The notes under the pieces: generated by a model
Database searches by the model: none
Told to the model about the DNA's origin: nothing
The model's input: only the letters and a program-made list of their open reading frames with translations
IMG/VR virus record: IMGVR_UViG_3300005253_000389
Location: 1 to 42,623 of that record
Source of the DNA: a virus
DNA: 42,623 nucleotides
Direction: 5' to 3' (one strand)
Shown here: in pieces, positions 7,576-15,652 of the stretch
Layout: each line of letters starts with the position of its first letter
Position numbering within the stretch: position 1 is the first letter of the stretch
Translations under genes and position numbers: made by a program

Positions 7576-8877
7576 TTATTGAAATCTACTTGGGATTGAT
7601 GGAATTTCCATTCCAAATTTACCAATCCTTTTCTTCAATTCCCGCTCCCAGTAATTCACCGTATTTTGGAAATCTTCATTCGTGCTCCTTGAGAAATTAG
7701 GTAGGGATTTCCGCGTATAAAGATAGACAATCGCTTGAGCTATCAGAATATCAGTCTGGGGAGAATTAATGTTTATAGTAGCTGCCCAGTCAGTAGATGA
7801 AGCCCCCGAGACGAGGAAATCTAAATAACCTATTCCTTTAATCCTCAATCGCCTGTCTCTTTGAACTGAAGATGGAAGATAAATATATCCCAACTCAGTA
7901 TCCAGCCTTGAATTGAAGACTATAGACCATGGCTCATCTGTCGAATAATTATAGGGCTCTATCTCAACTTGGACTGGTTTCTCTTGAGCTAATCCCAACT
8001 GGTCAATAAATAATCGCGGTTGATATGGGCCAATAGCCCTGGCATCATCTACATAAGAAGTAGCCGCCGCTATCTCATGGTGGATTGTAAGAGTAATCTC
8101 AGTGGCATTCCAGTCTATGAACTGTTGTGCATACATACTATCTACTCTGGGATCATCATTTGTCCAGGCTGAATCACCGGTATGATAAGAAGAATAAGTC
8201 TGTGAATTTACTCCATCATTGATGGATACCCTTAAACAAGAAGCAGTATCACACCAGGCTTGAATAGAGAAAGTAACAGTATGCCCAGCCAGTCTCTTAA
8301 GGTCGTCCCAATTAGAAATTGATTGCTTAACAGTTCCTGCTGCAGTAGAAATCTTACACGATGTAGCTCCATGTTTATAATAAGGAGAGCTAGTGGTCTT
8401 GGTTATAGTTGACGTTGTTGTCGTCCAATAGGTCAATGCTGAGGAAGAAGTCCATATCTCGAATGAACCATCCTTAAACCAGTTCCCTGAAACCAGACTC
8501 TCATCCCATATCTTCTCATGGATATCAGGATAGGCCATTCTAGCAGCAGCGATTAAAGCTATCCTTTTCTCAGAAGCAGTGAATAATCTATGAACCTCAT
8601 AGTCCATAGAGGTTCCAGTGGTATTGTCATGAGCCAGCACAGTCAATATCCCGGTGGAACCAACCAGAGAAGAAATCTGTCGTTCTTCATCTACAGAGGC
8701 ATGACCAGACTCTGTGATGAGGTCATACATGTCTTTTCCTATCCAGGCATTCTGTTTAGCTTTTAACAAAGCATCAACAATGGTAGTAACCGATCCAGCA
8801 CCCGTACTGGTAGATACCCAATCATCGTTGAGTTGTTTCGACAATTCTACCCTAGCCACACTTAATGCTGTAGTCAT
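7576..8877 (-). CDS. Adaptor-like virion protein with an inserted carbohydrate-binding-type domain (433 aa)
   Basis: The N-terminal 130 residues are helical (LSVARVELSKQLNDDW, ALLKAKQNAWIGKDMYDLI, ASEKRIALIAAARMAYPDIH), like head-tail adaptor or connector proteins. Residues about 133-280 look like a CBM4/9-type jelly roll: FKDGSFEIWTSS, later TCKISTAAGTVKQSI, HTVTFSIQAW and TSYVDDARAIG. After it the helical and beta scaffold resumes (LIAQAIVYLYTR, YWERELKKRIGKFGME). Position between the 327-aa virion protein and the propeller protein fits a tail or adaptor component whose insertion decorates the surface. Family assignments are from pattern recall. Confidence 0.75.
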   Translation of the reverse strand: MTTALSVARVELSKQLNDDWVSTSTGAGSVTTIVDALLKAKQNAWIGKDMYDLITESGHASVDEERQISSLVGSTGILTVLAHDNTTGTSMDYEVHRLFTASEKRIALIAAARMAYPDIHEKIWDESLVSGNWFKDGSFEIWTSSSALTYWTTTTSTITKTTSSPYYKHGATSCKISTAAGTVKQSISNWDDLKRLAGHTVTFSIQAWCDTASCLRVSINDGVNSQTYSSYHTGDSAWTNDDPRVDSMYAQQFIDWNATEITLTIHHEIAAATSYVDDARAIGPYQPRLFIDQLGLAQEKPVQVEIEPYNYSTDEPWSIVFNSRLDTELGYIYLPSSVQRDRRLRIKGIGYLDFLVSGASSTDWAATININSPQTDILIAQAIVYLYTRKSLPNFSRSTNEDFQNTVNYWERELKKRIGKFGMEIPSIPSRFQ

Positions 8878-8879
8878 TT

Positions 8880-9863
8880 CTATTCCTCGCTATACACAAG
8901 AATGAATGTGCCATTGCTGGTGATGTTGACTGATGTTCTCATGGATACGACTTCGCTTACCGCTCCTAGCGGGCCGTCATCCCCGTATGGAATAGAGACA
9001 CTGGCTACTGTATCGGTATCAAGGTTCATGTGGGCTATGGCCTTAGTTGTATCTGATGTGATGTTTGCCCCAGTGCCAAAGTACATTTCAAAGTTGGCGC
9101 CGGTTGCACTGGCAGTTGTCATGAAGACGTTGTGAACCCTAATCCTCATACCAACAGTTCCAGTCAATAATGTTACCTTGGTAGTAGAATCGGTAACAGT
9201 CGCCTTGTATATGGACTTGGTTTCTTTTCTGATACTTTGAGGTGGAATCAAAGGAACTGGGACACCATTGAGTTTGACTTCAGCTAGATAAGCAAGGTCG
9301 GCAGTGCCAGTCGTGTCCCAACCATACTCAAGTGATACCCTATAAATTACCCAATTCTTGAATAGGTTATCTGCCTGAAACTGTGCCCAGGTGTATTGTG
9401 TCCCTGCGGTTAGATTTGTTCCAGCAGTGTTTTCCCCATAGAAGAACATCCCAGCCGTAGATGTGGTGAATTCGTGGGCATTCCAACCAGCAGCCTTTTC
9501 TAAATCATTGTGTGACCCAAGTTGTGTTATCTCAGCACGTTTGTCAAAGTCGTCTGCGTCATGAACCCAGATAACGATATTGACACCTATGCGTTCTGCA
9601 CCGGTCATCCAGTACGACCACTGTGCATCATCGAAATGAGTAACGGGATACTCATTCACAGGGATGTAACACGCAGCCCAGTCATCCCCACTCTGTACCC
9701 CACCATAAAGGGCAACTAGCCAACCTCCTCCCTTCTGATACTGTGGGGAAGTCCCTCGGTAAACCCATGTCGCAAAAGAAGCGTTGTCAGCTCGCGCTAC
9801 AGGGTGTCCGAACAACCAACTTGCATTCGAGACGTTCTTGAGAGCCTGTCTTTTTGCAGCCAT
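8880..9863 (-). CDS. Virion structural protein (327 aa), possible decoration or head protein
   Basis: Alternating beta strands rich in Trp, Tyr and Thr, for example FATWVYRGTSPQYQKGGGW, FKNWVIYRVSLEYGWD and LAEVKLNGVPVPLIPP. The C-terminal 100 residues form a separate beta domain (KVTLLTGTVGMRIRVHNVFM, FILVYSEE) like small jelly-roll decoration domains. It starts after GGAGAAAACA, ends 3 bases before the next start, and lies in the late block between the 209-aa gene and the adaptor-like gene. I am confident it is a virion protein but not which one. Confidence 0.7.
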   Translation of the reverse strand: MAAKRQALKNVSNASWLFGHPVARADNASFATWVYRGTSPQYQKGGGWLVALYGGVQSGDDWAACYIPVNEYPVTHFDDAQWSYWMTGAERIGVNIVIWVHDADDFDKRAEITQLGSHNDLEKAAGWNAHEFTTSTAGMFFYGENTAGTNLTAGTQYTWAQFQADNLFKNWVIYRVSLEYGWDTTGTADLAYLAEVKLNGVPVPLIPPQSIRKETKSIYKATVTDSTTKVTLLTGTVGMRIRVHNVFMTTASATGANFEMYFGTGANITSDTTKAIAHMNLDTDTVASVSIPYGDDGPLGAVSEVVSMRTSVNITSNGTFILVYSEE

Positions 9864-9878
9864 TGTTTTCTCCTTATT

Positions 9879-10508
9879 CTATTTTATTTTTGTAGTCCTC
9901 TTTTTTCTTACCTTGGGTGGTTTATCGCTAACATAAACTGGCGGTTTTTCCTCCGCCTTTTCGGTAGTCTTACCACCAACAGCCTCATATAGAGACTTCT
10001 GAAAAGACCGGTCTTCCTGTCGCTCTCTTTCTTTTCTCTGGTCTTCTATCGCTTCCCATTCTTTCGGATGTTTCTTTGACATGTGCTGCTTAACTTCAAA
10101 GGCATTGATAATGTTTGACTTCCTACAAGTTTTTAATCCCATTTTGTCATATTCCTCACGATTGGGATTATCCTTATGAAGTAAGCATTTATGTGTTCCT
10201 CTCTTAGGAGTTATTCCCGGGTTGTTAGTGGTCCATATAAAAGAACCATCTTCCCTTCTCCGCCTCAAAATTGATGGGAGCATGTAGTATAAAACTGGCG
10301 CCCTCTCACCCGTCCTGGAATCCCAGACATAGACATACCCGGCACTTGACAGTTCTTTAACTGTCATTGGTGCATCCAGTTCTGTATCACCTCTATGGAT
10401 TACTGGATTTGCCTTGAGTTCACTGGGGAGGTCAACTAGTTTTGCGTCCCTCAATGCCTCTTGAATCAATGATTCATTGTCTTGCGTAGTGGTTTGTGTG
10501 TCCTCCAT
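9879..10508 (-). CDS. Hypothetical late protein with an atypical CxxH/C-H-H zinc-finger-like segment (209 aa)
   Basis: Acidic N-terminus, then a central domain with YVYVWDSRTGERAPVLYYML and RRRREDGSFIWTT, followed by CLLH, a C 13 residues before HMSKKH, spaced roughly like a C2H2 finger (about residues 108-152). The last 50 residues are Lys/Glu/Arg rich (KKRTTKIK end), perhaps a nucleic-acid or capsid-interior contact. It starts after a perfect AAGGAGGT site. Such proteins are common but unnamed in environmental phages; a role in head assembly is only positional inference. Confidence 0.7.
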   Translation of the reverse strand: MEDTQTTTQDNESLIQEALRDAKLVDLPSELKANPVIHRGDTELDAPMTVKELSSAGYVYVWDSRTGERAPVLYYMLPSILRRRREDGSFIWTTNNPGITPKRGTHKCLLHKDNPNREEYDKMGLKTCRKSNIINAFEVKQHMSKKHPKEWEAIEDQRKERERQEDRSFQKSLYEAVGGKTTEKAEEKPPVYVSDKPPKVRKKRTTKIK

Positions 10509-10545
10509 AATAACCTCCTTAGTTATTAGTTCCCGTTTACACAGA

Positions 10546-10866
10546 TTAAGCTAATTTCATTCGGTCTAGCTCTAACCATTCGGCTATATCTATAAATGTC
10601 TCCGTTCGCAGAGTATCGGCTATATCTAAAAGTTCGTCAACTGTATGCTCCCATGTTCCAAAGGAAGGGACATTGAATTGTCTTATCCCCTTGAAATTAG
10701 AAGCAAGTCCCATATCTTCTCGATACTCAGCGAGATTTCCGTCCCGATTGACTAAAATTATCTTGTACCTATGAAAGCCCCCGGAACCGGGTGATTGTAA
10801 GTGAGCCTCCTGTAAACTGTAAGCCTTTTCATTGCCTAAAACATAAGATGTCGCTGGGATAATCAC
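10546..10866 (-). CDS. Hypothetical late protein (106 aa, GTG start)
   Basis: The GTG start overlaps the stop of the upstream 68-aa gene as GTGA. Reads MIIPATSYVLGNEKAYSLQE, a beta segment FHRYKIILVNRDGNLAEYRE, and a helical C-terminus HTVDELLDIADTLRTE. No family recognised. Tight coupling to the gene before it suggests the two act together. No membrane or metal motif. Confidence 0.7.
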   Translation of the reverse strand: MIIPATSYVLGNEKAYSLQEAHLQSPGSGGFHRYKIILVNRDGNLAEYREDMGLASNFKGIRQFNVPSFGTWEHTVDELLDIADTLRTETFIDIAEWLELDRMKLA

Positions 10867-11069
10867 GATTTCATCACTCCGCCGATAAAATCAACTTGTG
10901 TCTCAAAGTACTTCTTACAGAGTGCCCCAGCGTGTTCCCACAATTGAGAAATGTTCCCGTTCTCATCCATTTCAATAATGGTTAACCAGTCCTCATCGTT
11001 TAGTTTGGTGTCCATTTTGAATTGCACATCATTTTCCCAAGTCAAACGGATTAACCTAGTATCAGCCAT
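10863..11069 (-). CDS. Hypothetical late protein (68 aa)
   Basis: Small acidic protein, MADTRLIRLTWENDVQFKMD then DEDWLTIIEMDENGNIS and a helical end with one Cys. The ribosome site CAGGAGAAGAT comes right after the strong hairpin at 11081-11110, which may control its translation. Coupled to the next gene by a GTGA overlap. Function unknown. Confidence 0.7.
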   Translation of the reverse strand: MADTRLIRLTWENDVQFKMDTKLNDEDWLTIIEMDENGNISQLWEHAGALCKKYFETQVDFIGGVMKS

Positions 11070-11080
11070 ATCTTCTCCTG

Positions 11081-11110
11081 TGGTGGGGGAAGCCTAAACC
11101 TCCCCCACCA
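11081..11110 (-). other. Strong RNA hairpin upstream of the 68-aa gene
   Basis: Minus-strand RNA pairs TGGTGGGGGA with TCCCCCACCA (10 perfect pairs, extendable by two), loop about 6 bases. No T-run follows, so it is unlikely to be an ordinary terminator. It sits between the stop of the 144-aa gene and the next ribosome site, and may be a processing or stability element or a leaky stop. Confidence 0.8.
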
Positions 11111-11140
11111 TTAAAGGGGGTAATTTAGCCCATCTCTGGA

Positions 11141-11575
11141 CTAGCCCACGTCTACGAACTTTTCCAGTGCCATTAAGACACTTGGTTCAATCTCCAACAT
11201 CTTGTCCATATTGTGCGAACATTTATCGCAAGTTGAAGCCACCTTTTCTGGCAACTGAACCTTGTCGAGAACCACTTCAATTTCTTGTTCCATAAGCTCG
11301 TTGAACTCAGCATTTAACTTGGTTTCGTTCTCTAGAGATAAATCAAGGATGTCATTATTACCGCCATCCTTCTTAGTCTTTATCTTCCCATCCTCGCCTA
11401 CTTCGCCATAAGTCTTGATTAAGCCGTTCCTTACGTCGTCAATCACCTTGAGTTGCTCATTTAGCTTGTTAGCTATCTTAGCCAACCCATAAGAGACCTT
11501 GACTGGAAACTTCTCCCCTAAGAGTTTTACGAGCGGTTCCCTGGCTCCAAAGATTTCTCCATTGTTAAGTTGCAA
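11141..11575 (-). CDS. Conserved phage protein, DUF1617-like by recall (144 aa)
   Basis: Reads LNNGEIFGAREPLVKLLGEK, then FPVKVSYGLAKIANKLNEQL and DDVRNGLIKTYGE, a helical pattern I associate with the uncharacterised phage family DUF1617. The C-terminal third has FNELMEQEIEVVLDKVQL, then an unusual CDKCSHNMDKM (a possible zinc or thiol site) and EPSVLMALEKFVDV. It lies in the late operon between a structural gene and the hairpin at 11081. A chaperone or assembly role is possible. The family call is from memory. Confidence 0.7.
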   Translation of the reverse strand: MQLNNGEIFGAREPLVKLLGEKFPVKVSYGLAKIANKLNEQLKVIDDVRNGLIKTYGEVGEDGKIKTKKDGGNNDILDLSLENETKLNAEFNELMEQEIEVVLDKVQLPEKVASTCDKCSHNMDKMLEIEPSVLMALEKFVDVG

Positions 11576-11599
11576 AATTACCCTCCCTTTATTTTTTGT

Positions 11600-12412
11600 T
11601 TAACCCCAATTAGAAGTGTCAAAAACTGGAATATAGTAAGTCGAACCTCCTATAGCAATCCTTATTGCATGGCTTGTATTGTTAGTAGTCATAGCATTGT
11701 CTGAAGCTACAATACAGGTCTTAGCCGCTGCGAACTTTGCAAAGTTAGTTACGGTTCCCGCTTCGTTAATGTAAATTGCATTAGTAATTGTCTGACCGCT
11801 ATTTGCCTCAATGTAAATTGAGTGTGTTAGTGTTCCACCCCTATGGCTCAAGAATAGGCAAGCAGTTGTATTCGCTGAACCTGTCGTTACAAAAACACCA
11901 CACCATCGGTTTCCAGTAAGAGTACCTGTGCCTGAGTTCATAGTCATACCCAGACAGGCAGCCTCACCACCAATAGTGTTCGTCCCACTACCAAAGTCAA
12001 TTTCCCCTTGGAACACATAAGCGTCTTGGAGGTCTTTATTAATAGTAAACGTCCAATCCGTACCTTTTAGCCGTAGGTAATCAGTCATGTCTGTAGTATC
12101 ATGGGTTAGTTGCATGTACATTACATTGACTGTGCTAGTACTTGTTGGAATAGTACCAATAAAGTTAAGGTTGATTTGGATTGGCTCAAGATGCTCACTA
12201 GCAGTTCCGGCCATCGTTATGTCTTTTTCTGTCGCTCTAGTTCCAATGGCAAGGGCAATATCTGCCCTAGCCGAATCAGGTGTAAGCGTAGTGCCCACGA
12301 AATCAATACCTGTGCCTAATATCCTGTAAGCCTCAGTCCCATTGTATAGAGCAGCTAAATAACCTTGACCAGCAGGTAGTTTCCACCCTCTATGTGTTAT
12401 TGAAGTTGCCAT
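11600..12412 (-). CDS. Virion structural protein, beta-rich (270 aa)
   Basis: Gly/Thr/Asn-rich, low in charge, with regular beta repeats: ITHRGWKLPAGQGYLAALYN, IQINLNFIGTIPTSTSTVNV, CLFLSHRGGTLTHSIYIEAN, ITNAIYINEAGTVTNFAKF. The repeated IYIN/IYIE units suggest a beta-helix or fibre-like stretch near residues 185-240, as in head fibres and tailspikes. It follows the 246-aa protein and precedes the DUF1617-like gene. I cannot tell whether it belongs to head or tail. Confidence 0.7.
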   Translation of the reverse strand: MATSITHRGWKLPAGQGYLAALYNGTEAYRILGTGIDFVGTTLTPDSARADIALAIGTRATEKDITMAGTASEHLEPIQINLNFIGTIPTSTSTVNVMYMQLTHDTTDMTDYLRLKGTDWTFTINKDLQDAYVFQGEIDFGSGTNTIGGEAACLGMTMNSGTGTLTGNRWCGVFVTTGSANTTACLFLSHRGGTLTHSIYIEANSGQTITNAIYINEAGTVTNFAKFAAAKTCIVASDNAMTTNNTSHAIRIAIGGSTYYIPVFDTSNWG

Positions 12413-12427
12413 TTTATTTACTCCTTA

Positions 12428-12482
12428 GCTGAAAAGTCAGCACTTGATAAGATTTTGTGGCGGTTTTTCAGGATGACCGCCA
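12428..12482 (-). other. Two hairpins between structural genes
   Basis: TGGCGGT/ACCGCCA (12458-12482, 7 pairs, 11-base loop) and GCTGA/TCAGC (12428-12441, 4-base loop). The second ends just before the AAGGAG ribosome site of the 270-aa gene. No T-run, so not an obvious terminator. Confidence 0.6.
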
Positions 12483-12501
12483 ACCTCTAAATTGTTTGGG
12501 A

Positions 12502-13242
12502 TTACATATCACTTATCGTTTGTTCCCAGGCAACACTCTTGAAATAGATGTTGACCGCTGTGGTAGTGCGGTTTATCACACCAAGATAGTAGTTGAGGGG
12601 AAGGTCTCGGTCTACCGAAGTATTAAAGACTTTCTCCACACTACGACCATTGTGGTCTACCGCTAAGAAGGTTGCCCTGACACCATTGCCTGAACCCCGG
12701 TCTTGCATCTCTACCTTCATAAAGAGCCATTTGCTTGCCGTTGGAGCCATGCCTACCATTCTCAGGTCGGCAATTGCCGTTGTGGTTTGCACTCCACCAT
12801 TTTCCCAGGAGACATGGAGCTCATCGTTGTCTGCATTTGAGTCGTAGATGATACCCAGAAACCCATCAGCAGCTTGCCCGGTAATGGTAGTACCACTTAG
12901 TGAAGCAGGCAAGATGTTATTCGCCCCAGTAGTAGCATCAAAGAACCCGAAGTTAAAGGATACATCGGTAACAGCCCCCAATTGGAGTAGTATTTCCACC
13001 GATGCGTGTCCTTCCTGCCCAGTGAACATTAAGCTATCACTGAGGAACTCGTGCCTGTTAGCACCACCGGTAGAAGTCGCACCGGCAACGTGTAAGCCCT
13101 TACCTGCCGCCACTGCCCTAACAAAAGCTGTGCCAGCATCATTAGTCTGAAGCCAGGCAACGCCATCCCCCGCAGAACCTATAGTATCTATCGCAAATGT
13201 TTCCTCGTATCTAGTTATTCCCTTTGAACCTGCATTAGCCAT
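12502..13242 (-). CDS. Virion structural protein, lectin-like beta-sandwich (246 aa)
   Basis: Reads MANAGSKGITRYEETFAIDT, then strands such as VEILLQLGAVTDVSFNFGFF, GFLGIIYDSNADNDELHVSW, KWLFMKVEMQDRGSGNG and LPLNYYLGVINRTTTAVNIY. The order and spacing resemble a concanavalin-A-like jelly roll. It lies directly downstream of the major capsid gene, separated only by a short spacer with a micro-ORF, a usual place for decoration or head-stabilising proteins. Starts after AAAGGAGAAACAA. The fold call is pattern-based. Confidence 0.7.
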   Translation of the reverse strand: MANAGSKGITRYEETFAIDTIGSAGDGVAWLQTNDAGTAFVRAVAAGKGLHVAGATSTGGANRHEFLSDSLMFTGQEGHASVEILLQLGAVTDVSFNFGFFDATTGANNILPASLSGTTITGQAADGFLGIIYDSNADNDELHVSWENGGVQTTTAIADLRMVGMAPTASKWLFMKVEMQDRGSGNGVRATFLAVDHNGRSVEKVFNTSVDRDLPLNYYLGVINRTTTAVNIYFKSVAWEQTISDM

Positions 13243-13336
13243 TTGTTTCTCCTTTGTCGGGGTATTTCAGCCCCGAAATCTGATTTTTAGGCGTCTTCAT
13301 CGCCTTTGAATTACCACCTGCCATCTTCGTTGGCAT
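13235..13336 (-). CDS. Possible 33-aa basic micro-protein between capsid and decoration genes
   Basis: ATG at 13336 to TAA at 13235 encodes MPTKMAGGNSKAMKTPKNQI followed by SGLKYPDKGETNG, strongly basic. Its end overlaps the start of the 246-aa gene by 8 bases, and its last codons contain that gene's ribosome site. Its own ribosome site (GTAGG) is weak. It may be a capsid-bound peptide, a leader peptide for coupling, or chance. Bases 13243-13385 otherwise hold one hairpin and an 11-bp repeat. Confidence 0.4.
   Translation of the reverse strand: MPTKMAGGNSKAMKTPKNQISGLKYPDKGETNG
13257..13276 (-). other. Hairpin before the decoration-protein gene
   Basis: TCGGGG/CCCCGA, 6 pairs with an 8-base loop, ending 5 bases before AAAGGAG of the 246-aa gene. 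No T-run. It overlaps the end of the candidate micro-gene. Confidence 0.55.
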
Positions 13337-13385
13337 TGTGCCTACTTAACACATCTGATTTTTGGTGGCATCAAGTTGCATTTCC

Positions 13386-14264
13386 CTAGCTTGTCGGAGC
13401 AGTTGCATCACTCACCATTGAATAAACCCAGTTAGATAACCGAATCCCATAGGCATACTCATCATAGTGATAAACGTGCTCACCACCACCACCGCGCCTC
13501 TCATTCCTTACGGAGATGATTCTTGCAGAACGACCCTGAACCAAAAGGATTCCATCCATAGCAAATACGCCACCGGTAGCATCGCCACTTCCATCTATCG
13601 TGATGTTACCATCCTCAAAGACTTCCGCGCCTGCTATCGGTAGGTCAAACCTGTTTTGGAACACCCGGGCTGTCGGACCTTCATCAACCACATAAGTTCC
13701 TACACCGGCTACCAGTTCATCGAAAAGGTCTTTAATCTGGAATCCATGCAAGACACACCTGATTGGTTTATGACCAGGCTCAGTCGTATTGCTCGTGATG
13801 TTATATGAGGCCGAGGCTATATAACCTGATGTCAAAGTAACACCAGCGCCGGGGTCAGAAGTTCCGGTCGCACTCGCGAAAAGAATCAAACCGTCTTCGT
13901 CTTTCTTTCTCTGGATTGCATTCTGTCCAAGAACTCCTATCTTGGAAAGCCCTATTTTGCTGATTCTTGCGGCTACCCGGTCAGTAATAAAAGTTTCAAT
14001 ACCCACCACGGTAGGGGTAACTGAAATCAGCGAATCAGATAATTGTTGAGGATTGTCCAACTCTGTAGTTTCAGTCACCGCTTGTGCAATAAGCTGGTCA
14101 TACTTGATTTCTTGCCAAGCAGTTCCAATCCCTTCGCCAAGCGTCACGTTATCCACGAGTTGAGGCATGACACCCTCAAATTCTCTTACTATTCTTGCCG
14201 AAGAACGGACATCATCCAGACTATCAGCAAGTGAAGAGGTTGTAGTCCATCCAGACCCTGCCAT
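13386..14264 (-). CDS. Major capsid protein (292 aa), HK97-fold type
   Basis: Follows the scaffold gene in the same operon and has the length and composition of a small HK97-fold coat protein. Residues about 10-60 form an arm (LADSLDDVRSSARIVREF, MPQLVDNVTLGEG). Next is a P-domain-like stretch (TELDNPQQLSDS, VGIETFITDRVAARISKIGL). A long helix-like segment VLHGFQIKDLFDELVAGVGT precedes the C-terminal beta A-domain ending YGIRLSNWVYSMVSDA. Scaffold plus capsid order, and GGAGGA before the ATG, support the call. A separate protease gene was not seen, so maturation may be protease-independent, as in P22. No database comparison was possible. Confidence 0.85.
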   Translation of the reverse strand: MAGSGWTTTSSLADSLDDVRSSARIVREFEGVMPQLVDNVTLGEGIGTAWQEIKYDQLIAQAVTETTELDNPQQLSDSLISVTPTVVGIETFITDRVAARISKIGLSKIGVLGQNAIQRKKDEDGLILFASATGTSDPGAGVTLTSGYIASASYNITSNTTEPGHKPIRCVLHGFQIKDLFDELVAGVGTYVVDEGPTARVFQNRFDLPIAGAEVFEDGNITIDGSGDATGGVFAMDGILLVQGRSARIISVRNERRGGGGEHVYHYDEYAYGIRLSNWVYSMVSDATAPTS

Positions 14265-14288
14265 ATTCTTAATCCTCCATTATGTTAT

Positions 14289-14317
14289 TTGACATATTCT
14301 TTTATTTGTAGTAGTAT
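14289..14317 (+). promoter_or_regulatory. Promoter of the HNH gene at 14324 (leaderless)
   Basis: Perfect TTGACA (14289-14294), 17 bases, TAGTAT (14312-14317), then 6 bases to the ATG. The same -10 and almost the same distance to the start codon occur at the repressor gene. No ribosome site in the gap. Confidence 0.8.
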
Positions 14318-14323
14318 GTATGT

Positions 14324-14791
14324 ATGTCAAGCATACACTACCGTAACCATAACTCTACCGTAGAAGAACGCTTTTGGAGCAAGGTTGATAAAGACTCATC
14401 TCTGAACGGGTGTTGGTTATGGACTGCTTATGTCGATAAAGATGGATATGGGAGTTTCTGTATAGGCAATCGCAAAATGAGGAGAGCCCATAGATTTTCC
14501 TACGAATTACTTGTATCACAGATTCCCCCACAATTTGTTATTGACCATCTTTGTAAAACACATGGTTGTGTTAATCCTTCCCATATGAGATTAGTTACAA
14601 CCTCCGAAAACGTATATTCCGGGGATAGCCTTTGGGCAGTCAATAAGCGTAAAACTCATTGTAAGAGAGGCCATCCATTAAATGGTGGGAACCTCTACCT
14701 GCGCCATCGTGGCAACCGTACCGAACGTCACTGTCGCACCTGTAGAAATGATTGGATGGTTCAACATCGTGCTCTGATACATTCTGCCTAA
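14324..14791 (+). CDS. HNH homing-endonuclease-like protein between capsid and scaffold
   Basis: 155 aa, opposite in strand to the late genes around it. It begins with RFWSKVDKDSSLNGCWLW, then GYGSFCIGNRKMRRAHRFSY, the nuclease core FVIDHLCKTHGCVNPSHMRL (71-90) with VTTSENV, and a C-terminal zinc motif THCKRGHPL with CRTC. This is the same type as the HNH gene at 36820 (shared FW.KV, GCW.W, DHLC, CVNP.H, KTHC..GHP). Three ATGs occur in a row at 14316, 14320 and 14324; only the last is in frame. Insertion between scaffold and capsid genes, a highly conserved target, is typical of homing endonucleases. Confidence 0.92.
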   Translation: MSSIHYRNHNSTVEERFWSKVDKDSSLNGCWLWTAYVDKDGYGSFCIGNRKMRRAHRFSYELLVSQIPPQFVIDHLCKTHGCVNPSHMRLVTTSENVYSGDSLWAVNKRKTHCKRGHPLNGGNLYLRHRGNRTERHCRTCRNDWMVQHRALIHSA

Positions 14792-14810
14792 TCAATCCCC
14801 TTTCTCCTTA

Positions 14811-15548
14811 TCAAGCGATACCTAATTTCTTAGCTCTCGCCATATTTGTTTTGTTTAACGGTAAAGTTCCATCACCAATTCCCTTCTTGAATTCGGCATC
14901 TGAATCATTATCACTGCCTCCTCCCGGGGGAATATCTACCGAGTCAAGATTTAATTCACCACGGAGCTTAGTCTCTAATTCCTTAAAACGTTGCTCCTGT
15001 TTACCCTCAGTCACATTCTTTCCCTCTCTCATTATCTTTGCTACGGAAATATCCAGCCTACTTCTGGCTTCGATATAATCCTGTGAACCCTGTCCCCAAT
15101 CTAGGTCTTTATGGTCTCTAGGTATCCCTATATTATCTAGATAAATTAAGACAGATTCGTTCATCCTCTGATAATAAGCATTGTCTTGTTCGCTCTGGGT
15201 CTCTCTTTGAGACTCTGACTGATTGAATTTCTCTTGCTCTCGGTATCTTGCCAGTTCTATGGCATTACGAGTTTCCTCATCTACGCCAGATAGACTGGTC
15301 TCATACGTCTCGACTCTTGATTCGGCAAGTCTCGCCCTTCTGTCGGCAGCTTTGTTTTTTTCTTGTTCGCTCTGTAGCTCTCGCCGGCCCGTTTCTTTCG
15401 CTTCGGTCACTGCCTTAGTAGTAGCCTCTACGATTAACTGTTGCACCCTCTCTTCTGTAAGGGGTGCAGGAGGCTGTTCTTTTAGTTCAGCCTCTGGAGT
15501 AGTCTCCTCTACGGGAACCTGCTCCTCTACAACATTCTCTGTTGTCAT
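14811..15548 (-). CDS. Scaffolding protein (245 aa)
   Basis: Very acidic, Gln/Glu/Arg-rich and predicted to be long helix: VEEQVPVEETTPEAELKEQP at the N-terminus, then VQQLIVEATTKAVTEAKE, RRARLAESRVETYET and repeated SESQRETQSEQDNA. The C-terminus is a compact region FKKGIGDGTLPLNKTN with KKLGIA. Composition and position directly upstream of the capsid gene fit a phage scaffold that is expelled during maturation. An HNH gene now separates the two. The promoter at 15653-15681 and the leader hairpin at 15566-15612 lie immediately upstream. Confidence 0.85.
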   Translation of the reverse strand: MTTENVVEEQVPVEETTPEAELKEQPPAPLTEERVQQLIVEATTKAVTEAKETGRRELQSEQEKNKAADRRARLAESRVETYETSLSGVDEETRNAIELARYREQEKFNQSESQRETQSEQDNAYYQRMNESVLIYLDNIGIPRDHKDLDWGQGSQDYIEARSRLDISVAKIMREGKNVTEGKQEQRFKELETKLRGELNLDSVDIPPGGGSDNDSDAEFKKGIGDGTLPLNKTNMARAKKLGIA

Positions 15549-15565
15549 TTTCTCCTCCTTTAAAA

Positions 15566-15612
15566 TAAAAAAAGCCCACCCTTAAGGTCACTAGGACACA
15601 AAAAGATGGGCT
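15566..15612 (-). terminator. Terminator-like leader hairpin (attenuator candidate) before the scaffold gene
   Basis: Minus-strand RNA pairs AGCCCA (15612-15607) with TGGGCT (15578-15573), a 28-base loop containing CCTTAAGG, followed by seven T and TATTTT. It lies between the promoter at 15653-15681 and the scaffold ribosome site AAAGGAGGAG, so a transcript starting at the promoter must pass it to reach the capsid genes. Leaky termination or anti-termination is inferred. Confidence 0.65.
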
Positions 15613-15652
15613 ACTAGAGCACTAACTATATTCTATTTTAAACGTACTACCT

